Below, piece after piece: positions 15,450-22,660 of a stretch of DNA of 46,694 bases (its first letter is position 1; every line of letters starts with the position of its first letter). Where the stretch lies: contig JAQWWZ010000046.1 of the NCBI GenBank assembly GCA_029254745.1, positions 1-46,694 of the forward strand, given 5' to 3'. The position numbers and the translations under genes were made by a program. A model generated the notes under the pieces. That model saw only the letters and a program-made list of their open reading frames with translations, did no database searches and was not told the DNA's origin. The stretch comes from Opitutales bacterium. Its GTDB lineage: Bacteria; Verrucomicrobiota; Verrucomicrobiia; Opitutales; Seribacteraceae.

Positions 15450-17759
15450 TTAGCGGTTTTGAAAAATTTTTATGTTATCTATGTATACCTTTTTTTTACT
15501 CTGGGGAGACATCGCATATATACCTGGTGCACCTTGTGCATGAGGAACCTGATGGGGGATTTCTAGTACCCATGCTTCGGGCTCTTCCTCGTTTTTGAGC
15601 CATGCCTTGGCTCGAATTAAGCCGGTTCCATCCTCCAGCCTATCAATTTTAGTTTTAAGGCTGTACCAAGTATTCGTTTTAATAGTAAACGGAACAGAGT
15701 GCCTAAACCGGTCGTAGTTTGAAACGACTTCAAGTTTCTGACTATTGCCAACAAGAACAAATATATACCGTTGGTTTATCAACCCGACATTCGATTTAAT
15801 TCTTCTGTCACCATCTGTCATGACATCTGCCTCCATGGTATAATCCGACATATCTTTGTGCCCAATAAAATTAATCGCCCTCTGGAAAAGCACGCGATCT
15901 AATGTATTTCCTGCCATATGGTTTTCTCCAGCAAGCTGAACTTGCCACCTCATTCGAGCACCGAGCCATGGTAATGGAGGGTAGGAAAATGGTATATCAC
16001 CGGTTCCTATATTTACTAAGTCAAAATTTGACTCAAAATCCTCCGTATATGGAAGTTCCTGTAAAATACGCCCACGAGTGACCCCAAGGTGTTTTCCATA
16101 TGTTACACGCAAAGCACCCGCTGAAAGTTCTGCATTCTTTTCAGCAGTGAGAACCCCATTATCACTAATGTATGCGTCGACTTTTGATTTTACTTTGGCA
16201 ATTGGGGGAATCCATTTTTCCCAGCTCATTCCTTCCTTAATTTGGGAAATACGATTTCCCTTATTATCCAATGTAAATACGGAGAAAATCTGGCTTTGCC
16301 CTGACCGCAATGCAAATTCTGCAGGAATCACTTGAAGAGAGTTCACGGGGCCACTTCCTACTTTTACTTGAGATGGCTGAGCCACAAACGGGGGGGCAGG
16401 TGCATCTGAGCCAAAACAAAAAAGTTTGCGTTTTGTTTGCACAAATACGCGCCCATGAGCAACCGATGGAGCGGCGAGGCAAGCGGAACCTAAGTCGAGT
16501 TCGCTGATAATTTCCCCATCACCTCCTCGATCAGCTACCACAAAAAGTTTTCCGTTAAACATAGGTACATATATTTTTCCGTCTGCCAAAGTAGGTGAAG
16601 CATGAACCTGGTCAGGAGCTAATTTAATCACCCAATGTTCTTCTCCAGAGTCAGCATCGAGGCAAACAAGCTCACCACGCTTGATAGTTGCATACAATTT
16701 ACCATCCTTGTAGGCAGGCGTGCTTGTAAATGCCTCCATAGCCGAGTTTCTCCAGGCTTCATGCTCTTTCCCAAGGATCATGATCTCTTCTCCGTAGACA
16801 GGCAGGTTGGTAGGTTTTCTGATGGCAACCATTCTTCCTATGACCGAGCTGTCTAGGTTTTCTTTACCATGAATCGCAATCACCTTGTTGCCATGCAAAA
16901 CGACACCAGAATTTACACCACCACGGGACATTTGAAAACGCCATAAAGGTTGACCGGTCCGTGCATCTATGCACACCACATTCCCGCAACCCGTTCCACT
17001 GTAAAATACACGCCTGCCGTCAGGTAAGTCTTCAAAAATGAGTGGAGAAAAAGAACTATCTTTGGGGGTAACCCCTGGAGTTGAAGACCAAACAAGTTCA
17101 CCAGAAGATTTGTCAAAGGCGTAAAAACGGTCACGGGCAGGACCATGCTTTCCCCAGCTTGCCGTAATCGCATGAATAATCACGAGATTTTCATCGATAC
17201 AAGGCCCACCAGTTCGACCATTTGGAAAAGTTAAACGAGCAAACTCCTCCATAAGAGATCTTTCCCAGAGCTTTTCCCCTTGGGCGTCGTAGCCAATAAG
17301 CAGACCAGGACTTGTCTGGAAATACACATTCCCTGTTGTTGGGTCGACGCAGGGTGCACCAACGCCATAACGGTTATATACAATATCACTTACAAAATCG
17401 CTATGCCTACGCTCCCATAAAACCTTCCCATTACGGGCGTCAAAACAAACCAAAGCTTCCTGGAGATCATCCTCTACCCCGAAGTATCCGAATTGATAGA
17501 CCCGACCACCTGCAATCACCGGTACCCCTCCTCCTTGAATTTTATAAGTCCAAAGAAGACTGTTACTTAAATCACTTGGCAGGTGGGTTTGTTCCGATAC
17601 ACCTGAGCCATCCTTCCCTCTCCAGTACAACCAATCTGAATGTGTGGGTTGACTGTTTTTAATTTTATTTCCACCAATATTAGTAGAGACCGTTTCCGAT
17701 GAGAGGGAAAAAAAACTGGCCAAAAAAGAAGACAGATAAAAGAAATATTTTGGGATCAT
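15450..17759 (-). CDS. Secreted PQQ-like beta-propeller fused to a C-terminal jelly-roll domain
   Basis: 769 residues from ATG at 17759. This start is preferred over the one at 17828 because it puts the signal peptide (MIPKYFFYLSSFLASFF) at the N-terminus and lies downstream of the predicted promoter. SDWLYWRGKDGSGVSE opens the propeller; blades include LVCFDARNGKVLWERR, VVCIDARTGQPLWRF and LVCLDADSGEEHW. From about residue 570 (LPYTEDFES) to the end is a separate beta-sandwich resembling laminin-G or 3-keto-glucoside-hydrolase-like jelly rolls, which often bind carbohydrate. A linker with an Ig-like look lies between them. It is the first gene of the operon. Function unknown; an extracytoplasmic sensing or sugar-binding role is inferred. 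Confidence 0.85.
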   Translation of the reverse strand: MIPKYFFYLSSFLASFFSLSSETVSTNIGGNKIKNSQPTHSDWLYWRGKDGSGVSEQTHLPSDLSNSLLWTYKIQGGGVPVIAGGRVYQFGYFGVEDDLQEALVCFDARNGKVLWERRHSDFVSDIVYNRYGVGAPCVDPTTGNVYFQTSPGLLIGYDAQGEKLWERSLMEEFARLTFPNGRTGGPCIDENLVIIHAITASWGKHGPARDRFYAFDKSSGELVWSSTPGVTPKDSSFSPLIFEDLPDGRRVFYSGTGCGNVVCIDARTGQPLWRFQMSRGGVNSGVVLHGNKVIAIHGKENLDSSVIGRMVAIRKPTNLPVYGEEIMILGKEHEAWRNSAMEAFTSTPAYKDGKLYATIKRGELVCLDADSGEEHWVIKLAPDQVHASPTLADGKIYVPMFNGKLFVVADRGGDGEIISELDLGSACLAAPSVAHGRVFVQTKRKLFCFGSDAPAPPFVAQPSQVKVGSGPVNSLQVIPAEFALRSGQSQIFSVFTLDNKGNRISQIKEGMSWEKWIPPIAKVKSKVDAYISDNGVLTAEKNAELSAGALRVTYGKHLGVTRGRILQELPYTEDFESNFDLVNIGTGDIPFSYPPLPWLGARMRWQVQLAGENHMAGNTLDRVLFQRAINFIGHKDMSDYTMEADVMTDGDRRIKSNVGLINQRYIFVLVGNSQKLEVVSNYDRFRHSVPFTIKTNTWYSLKTKIDRLEDGTGLIRAKAWLKNEEEPEAWVLEIPHQVPHAQGAPGIYAMSPQSKKKVYIDNIKIFQNR

Positions 17760-17795
17760 ATTTTCAACAGAGTGTGTATTTTCATTGCAATAAAA

Positions 17796-17824
17796 ATTAG
17801 TACTTGTACGTAGTATTTTGTCAA
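17796..17824 (-). promoter_or_regulatory. Operon promoter with overlapping operator candidate
   Basis: On the minus strand, TTGACA (17819-17824) is followed by a 17-base spacer and ACTAAT (17796-17801), a good sigma-70 arrangement. The spacer and -10 region contain the palindromes TACGTA (17807-17812) and AGTACT (17799-17804), plus a TAGTA direct repeat. This is where the adjacent, divergently transcribed MarR-family protein would be expected to bind. Transcription would begin near 17789, upstream of the 17759 start codon. Confidence 0.6.
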
Positions 17825-17855
17825 TCATTCACCATTCTTTTCGATTAACAACTGT

Positions 17856-18296
17856 ATGCATAAAGAAAACGCCCGCAGGCTACCTACCCTTCTCCGATCG
17901 TGCTGGATTACTTTAAATGCAACCTTTCAAAAACGTTTGCTACCCTTCGAAATTACACCCGATCAATACATTGCCTTGCGTTGGCTTTACGAGCGGGGCG
18001 ATAAGGAAACCAACCAAGTCACTCTTGCAACTCTAATGTGTACCGATGCAAATAATATATCGGGCTTAATTTCCCGAATGATAACATCCGGTCTTCTCCA
18101 AAGAAAAGCTTCCATCAAGGACAACAGAATGAAATGCTTAAATCTCACTGCAGCCGGTAGAGAGAAGTTTAAGAAAACAATCCCTGTTGCCCGGTTTTTA
18201 GAAAAAGAAGTTCTTGCAGATCTGAGGGGGCAAGAAAGAGAAATCTTCCTCCGCTTACTCAGTCGACTGAGTTCTTTCCTCAATCATTCAGCTTAA
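17856..18296 (+). CDS. MarR-family transcriptional regulator
   Basis: 146 residues, the family's usual size. A winged helix-turn-helix spans about 36-100: ITPDQYIALRWL, recognition region NNISGLISRMITSGLL, and the wing with IKDNRMKCLNLTAAGRE, carrying the DxR-type wing motif. The flanking helices would dimerise. MarR proteins usually repress a divergent operon and release DNA on binding small aromatic or phenolic ligands, some of them aryl-CoA esters. Here it is divergent from the 13-gene operon with 96 bases between starts. Its stop codon is interleaved with that of the convergent propeller gene (four-base overlap). Confidence 0.9.
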   Translation: MHKENARRLPTLLRSCWITLNATFQKRLLPFEITPDQYIALRWLYERGDKETNQVTLATLMCTDANNISGLISRMITSGLLQRKASIKDNRMKCLNLTAAGREKFKKTIPVARFLEKEVLADLRGQEREIFLRLLSRLSSFLNHSA

Positions 18297-19519
18297 TTGA
18301 CTTTACCCATAGAGAGACAAACCCAGCGCCCCTGACTTCCTCTTGCGTGCATTCTACCCTGCGAATAGGTGAGTGGAGTCCAGTTATTCTTACCGGATAA
18401 GATTTGGAAACTTTCTATTTCTTCAAATTTATCTTCCCTCGCTTCTGCGATGGTGAGAGCTCCATCGTCACTGAGAATGACTAGATGTTGATCAACTAAA
18501 ATTAAAGTTCCAACACCAAAACCCTTATGCTCCCAAACTTTTTCACCAGAAGCAATATCCACGCAAAAGAGGGTTGCCTGTTTAGATCTTGCCCCTGCTT
18601 GCCCGTGGATTCCATAGGCATAATTTCCTTTTCTTACCAAACTTGCCATTTGACATGAAATTGCATCCGACTCCCATACAGATTGCATGCCCGTTTTACT
18701 ACTATTTACAAGAGCTGCCCCTTTTCCATAAGCACTGGATATAAGAAAATAATCTTTGTATTCCAGTGGTTGGGCTGCATTGATACCGTATCTTGTTTTA
18801 TGCTGATACCTTTTAAGTTCAGCACCATTCCCTAGCTCATGCAAAACCAACCCGAACTGATTAAACACAACAATTTGATTAGGATTTGACCGTCGTATGA
18901 AGGGGGAAGAATAGCCAGCCTTATCACTTCCACTCCTCCATATAACTTCTCCATTCAATGGATTCAGCGCGACTAAAGAACCCGAGCTGGCACCCGTTTG
19001 TAAAATAACTTTATCATCGACCACTAAGGGTGCTCCTGCAAAACCCCACTGGGGTCTTTCTCCTCCAAGTTTTTTTACAATATTAAAGCTCCACATAATT
19101 TTCCCAGTCACTGCATCAAGCGAATATAAATCTCCTTCATGGCTCTGCAGGAAAATTTTATCGTTAAATGCCGTAGGGGTAGAACGACTTCCACCCTGAA
19201 AATAGTCTGGTGCTTTTTTACAGGGATACTGATGCTGCCAAATAATATCTCCCTTTTCTGCATCTACACAAAGCAATGTATTTTTTCCATTGTTGTAACC
19301 TTGGCAATAAGCTCTGCCTTTGTATTCGATAACACTAGAATATCCCAAGCCAATATCCTGTTTCCACAAAACATCGGGTTCCTGAGTTGCCCACTCAATT
19401 CTCAAAGACTCTTCTCCTGAGATATGTGAGCGCAACTGTCCCCCAAAGGTCGGCCAATCATCTGCTGATATTTGGGAAACCATTAACAAAAAAGCGAAGA
19501 GCAAAGATTTTTGAATCAT
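18293..19519 (-). CDS. Secreted PQQ-like beta-propeller protein
   Basis: 408 residues. The signal peptide MIQKSLLFAFLLMVSQISA is followed by DDWPTFGGQLRSHISGE, the same N-terminal motif as the other propellers here. Blades include LLCVDAEKGDIIWQH, LYSLDAVTGKIMWSF, LVALNPLNGEVIWRS and LFCVDIASGEKVWEH. Likely periplasmic, without a lipobox. It lies between the anti-sigma gene (82 bases upstream, past a terminator) and the convergent marR gene. It may belong to the sigma-factor regulon by readthrough or act with the MarR operon; sequence alone does not decide. Confidence 0.85.
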   Translation of the reverse strand: MIQKSLLFAFLLMVSQISADDWPTFGGQLRSHISGEESLRIEWATQEPDVLWKQDIGLGYSSVIEYKGRAYCQGYNNGKNTLLCVDAEKGDIIWQHQYPCKKAPDYFQGGSRSTPTAFNDKIFLQSHEGDLYSLDAVTGKIMWSFNIVKKLGGERPQWGFAGAPLVVDDKVILQTGASSGSLVALNPLNGEVIWRSGSDKAGYSSPFIRRSNPNQIVVFNQFGLVLHELGNGAELKRYQHKTRYGINAAQPLEYKDYFLISSAYGKGAALVNSSKTGMQSVWESDAISCQMASLVRKGNYAYGIHGQAGARSKQATLFCVDIASGEKVWEHKGFGVGTLILVDQHLVILSDDGALTIAEAREDKFEEIESFQILSGKNNWTPLTYSQGRMHARGSQGRWVCLSMGKVN

Positions 19520-19540
19520 GCGGTCACGCTTTCAATACAA

Positions 19541-19566
19541 GAAAAAAAGTCAACTCAAACTGACTT
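19541..19566 (-). terminator. Rho-independent terminator after the anti-sigma gene
   Basis: Reading the minus strand, AAGTCA and TGACTT form a 6-bp stem around an 8-base loop, followed by a run of T. It falls between the anti-sigma stop (19601) and the propeller start (19519). Only about 22 bases are left before the propeller start codon, so the propeller gene either has a promoter overlapping this hairpin or depends on readthrough. Confidence 0.6.
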
Positions 19567-19600
19567 ACCAATGCTTACTACGACTTGTGAAGTAAGCCGG

Positions 19601-20653
19601 CTAGTGTACAACCGTAGAAAGGTTGACGCGGAATGAGTCGGCGTAATTCCCAGATGGATTTGGGAGCAGAGACTCGGGGCCTTCGATGCGCGCCGTTAAA
19701 GACACAACCAAAAAATCCGCACCTTCTGGAACCACAAAACTAGAAGTAAGATTCTCCCATGTTTCTTGATCAGCATCAGCAATTAAAGAATTTGTGGATG
19801 AACCTAAGGAAAATTTGTCTTGTCCTTCAAGCCCTTTAAGGGCCTCGACGGATAGCTCAAATTCGGTCGTTTGAGGGTAAGCAGTTGCTCCCTTATTCAG
19901 ACAAATTTCGGCATCAATCGTGGATGCCGACTGAGGGGATAGATCACGCACATCAACAACCTGTAGGGTTTCCTGCACCTCAGCAGTTTGAGCATCAACA
20001 TTTACAACCATCCCCGAAAGCTTAATCATTCCCGCCCCTTCAAGTGGAAGAATACCATTTTCTGCGGGAACAGAAAGGTGATCAGTCCTATCCCAAACTA
20101 CAAAATTATCTTCCACGCTAATGATCGCACCACCATCAAACCTCTTTTCACTCTCTAATAACTCAATGGCAGAGAAAACCACTGATTTGTTTAGAGCGGC
20201 AGGTAATACCTCTACCTCGGTTGTAAAAGGCAATTGAGAGTTATCAGCTGTTGGATCGAAAGCGTTTCCCTTTTGGGCAATAACAGTTTTTCCAGCAAGT
20301 TTGTTACTTTCAACATTATCCAAAGCAATTTGCGAGGAATTGGTATCTTGGGGGAATTGCTTACTCAAACCCCAGGCGCTTAAAAGGGCAACGATCGCTG
20401 CGGCAGCAGACGCAAAAATGGGGAAATTGATTATTTTCTTATCCGATTTACTGTCTTCAACAAAATCGGTTACTTCTCCTGTCTCCCAGTGCAATAGAGA
20501 TTCTTGCGTAACTAAGAGGGCATAACGCTTACGCATAGAACTGCTCATTTTTATGAGTTCCTCCAACCTTTCTATATCTGCTGGCGTAGCAATTTCATCT
20601 AAAGATTTAGATGTGAGACAATCAAGTTCTTCGTACAAATGTAATGTGTTCAT
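19601..20653 (-). CDS. Membrane anti-sigma (FecR-like) protein
   Basis: 350 residues. The cytoplasmic N-terminal part (about 1-72) contains the helical anti-sigma-like segment LEELIKMSSSMRKRYALLVTQ. A single transmembrane helix lies at about 75-97, and a long beta-rich extracytoplasmic part (about 100-350) ends in AARIEGPE-like strands (LTARIEGPESLLPNPSG). It is encoded 64 bases after the ECF sigma factor and should sequester it at the membrane until a periplasmic signal arrives. The C-terminal sensor is unlike classical FecR of iron uptake, so the signal is unknown. Confidence 0.75.
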   Translation of the reverse strand: MNTLHLYEELDCLTSKSLDEIATPADIERLEELIKMSSSMRKRYALLVTQESLLHWETGEVTDFVEDSKSDKKIINFPIFASAAAAIVALLSAWGLSKQFPQDTNSSQIALDNVESNKLAGKTVIAQKGNAFDPTADNSQLPFTTEVEVLPAALNKSVVFSAIELLESEKRFDGGAIISVEDNFVVWDRTDHLSVPAENGILPLEGAGMIKLSGMVVNVDAQTAEVQETLQVVDVRDLSPQSASTIDAEICLNKGATAYPQTTEFELSVEALKGLEGQDKFSLGSSTNSLIADADQETWENLTSSFVVPEGADFLVVSLTARIEGPESLLPNPSGNYADSFRVNLSTVVH

Positions 20654-20717
20654 GAGGGGTTATTCACAATGTATTAGCACTTATGCCCAATTTAATACAT
20701 TAATCTCAAAATTATTT

Positions 20718-21251
20718 TTAGGCGTCCATTTCTGCCTCTACGCCAGGAGTTTTTTGCTGCACACAATTTACTAAATTTTGACGAATACGATGTAGGGTAG
20801 CTGAAACCGACCCTAGAGGACGATTTACGAGAGAAGAAATATCTCTCAGTGTTTTCTCTTCCTTAAATCTCAAGCGTGCAATTAACTGCATGTGCTTAGG
20901 AAGCAAGTCATAGCAAATCTGCAGTGCCTTTTGGGTTATATTGAGGTTTGTGGAATCAAAATCTTCCTCAGCCATAGCATCAACCAATTCATTACTAAAA
21001 TGAATTTTACTGCGTCGGGATTTTGTCATGTGAGCCATAATTTGATAGCGAGCAATTCGGAAAGCCCACCCTTGAAAATGCCCATCTGCTTTGTATTCCT
21101 TGGCCTTCTTGCAAAGTATGAGGTTTGTTTCTTGCAAAATGTCCTCCGCATCCGAACGGTTCGGTAGCAAAGAAAGTATGTAGGCATATAAAGACCTCTG
21201 GATAGCAGTCAATTTATGAGAATATTCAAATGGAATCGTGTTTTCTTCCAT
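20718..21251 (-). CDS. ECF sigma factor, Rhodopirellula/Verrucomicrobium type
   Basis: 177 residues. Sigma region 2 covers about 12-80, with the core-binding and melting motif NRSDAEDILQETNLILCKKAKEY and FQGWAFRIARYQIMAHM. Region 4 covers about 108-165, with LPKHMQLIARLRFKEEKTLRDISSLVNRPLGSVSATLHRIR as the helix-turn-helix. This fits the sigma-70 subfamily common in Planctomycetes and Verrucomicrobia. It pairs with the membrane anti-sigma gene downstream. Its targets are not evident here, although the propeller gene 82 bases beyond the anti-sigma gene is a candidate. Confidence 0.9.
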   Translation of the reverse strand: MEENTIPFEYSHKLTAIQRSLYAYILSLLPNRSDAEDILQETNLILCKKAKEYKADGHFQGWAFRIARYQIMAHMTKSRRSKIHFSNELVDAMAEEDFDSTNLNITQKALQICYDLLPKHMQLIARLRFKEEKTLRDISSLVNRPLGSVSATLHRIRQNLVNCVQQKTPGVEAEMDA

Positions 21252-21360
21252 AGCCTAAGTGGAATTGGTGCCATCATCATTGTCAATTCTCTTGTTTCGA
21301 AAGAATACCTTACATGAACACAAAGGTTGCAATCTTCTCCATTCTCTCTTCATATGAATC

Positions 21361-22545
21361 ATGCAAGCATGGCATTGCATTGCGATTATTACAGTTTCAA
21401 TACTGCTCTTCATTTATGGAATATTCCGAAATGAAATCGAAGATCATGTGTATGAACAAGAAGTCGATCGGGCCATCACCAATGCCAAAGCGTCAGGAGA
21501 AGACAGAAACAAGATAGGCGAAAACAGCACATCACCAAACAAGGAAAAGATACTAGATTCTCCTGCATGGGCGAAATATGAAGTGATCTTAAAATGCAAG
21601 GACTCAAAGCAAGCCCAGCTCCACTTAGAGACGATAAAGGGAGCATCATTTTTAAAGTTTTTCTTAAACCAAATTCGATCTTCAACCACTGCCTCTGAAC
21701 TTATTTTCAGCCCTTTCAAAAGTGAATTTTTCTCGGAAGATGAATATAGTATTCTCCAATCCCTTTTCTCTGCCCATACTATTTTAGAGGATGATACCGT
21801 CATTCATATCACCTGCCGTGGACACACATCCAAAAGTACAAAGCTTTTCGCCACCTTGATTCTCGACTCTTACAAACTCGCCAGGCAGCAGGAAGAAAAA
21901 AGCCAACCTCTTGCTTCCTCTCTTCTCATTCAATACGAGGAACTCACATTACTTGAAGAACAAATCATATTTTTAAAGGAAGAAATTTCCACCGAAAACA
22001 ACGACGGTTCCACGATCAATGTTGAAGCGATCGCTCTGAGTTCGGAAATGATGATGCTTGAACAGGAACTAGCCCAATATAAAAAAATACTGCTTGAAAT
22101 CGATAAACTTTTTAAAGCGGACAAGCCAACAGATGAATACCTCAAGATTGAATCTTTTTCCCAATTTGGCATGATCGATGAACTGAAAAATACAATCCAT
22201 CAACTACGTAGTATGCTTGTAAACCAAGAGTTAGAAGATGTGGTTTTCATCGAAGTGAAAAAGAATATAGAAACAAATGAACTTTTGTTAAAAAATGAGG
22301 TGGCAAACGCGATTGAAGACCTAAAAGCCAAAACTATTAAAGGAATGGAACGGAAAAAAACATTATCCTTTCGATTGGTAGACTTACGAAAAAGTGAAGG
22401 CTTAAAAGATGGCAGTCATCCAAAATTTAACCTCCTTAAAGAATTGGAAGAAAAATTGCAGTCTCTATCACTGCAATACCAAAAATCTTTTACCGATTGG
22501 AAGCAGAGTTCTTTTGATGTGGTTAGGTCATCTTTTGCTGAGTGA
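21361..22545 (+). CDS. Wzz/GumC-like membrane protein with long coiled coil (uncertain)
   Basis: 394 residues. One transmembrane helix lies at about 5-20. A folded segment (about 65-175) contains EVILKCKDSKQAQLHLE and VIHITCRGHTSKSTKLFATLILDSYKL, resembling the DP-A-A/N pattern of polysaccharide co-polymerases. A long charged coiled coil follows (about 185-380), without a visible second transmembrane helix. An in-frame stop (21355-21357) precedes the start, so this ATG is the first available. It stands alone between divergent sigma-factor and SulP genes. Chain-length control of a surface polymer is possible, but the missing C-terminal helix makes this weak. Confidence 0.5.
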   Translation: MQAWHCIAIITVSILLFIYGIFRNEIEDHVYEQEVDRAITNAKASGEDRNKIGENSTSPNKEKILDSPAWAKYEVILKCKDSKQAQLHLETIKGASFLKFFLNQIRSSTTASELIFSPFKSEFFSEDEYSILQSLFSAHTILEDDTVIHITCRGHTSKSTKLFATLILDSYKLARQQEEKSQPLASSLLIQYEELTLLEEQIIFLKEEISTENNDGSTINVEAIALSSEMMMLEQELAQYKKILLEIDKLFKADKPTDEYLKIESFSQFGMIDELKNTIHQLRSMLVNQELEDVVFIEVKKNIETNELLLKNEVANAIEDLKAKTIKGMERKKTLSFRLVDLRKSEGLKDGSHPKFNLLKELEEKLQSLSLQYQKSFTDWKQSSFDVVRSSFAE

Positions 22546-22660
22546 AATTGCCCCCGCCTGATTTCCTGATTAAGTAAACGCACATTCGCAATGTATTTAG
22601 AAGGTATAATCTTCTTTACCCCATAATTGGATTTCTTAGCGTACTGTTGATTATACTATA

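Noticed and set aside
6936-19519. PQQ-dependent methanol or alcohol dehydrogenases (XoxF/MxaF type)
   Set aside because: The proteins have propeller repeats but lack the vicinal-cysteine ring and the metal-binding residues expected of quinoprotein dehydrogenases, and no PQQ biosynthesis genes are here.
21314-21517. 67-residue plus-strand frame ahead of the Wzz-like gene
   Set aside because: It overlaps the Wzz-like gene in another frame and lacks a credible ribosome site or domain.
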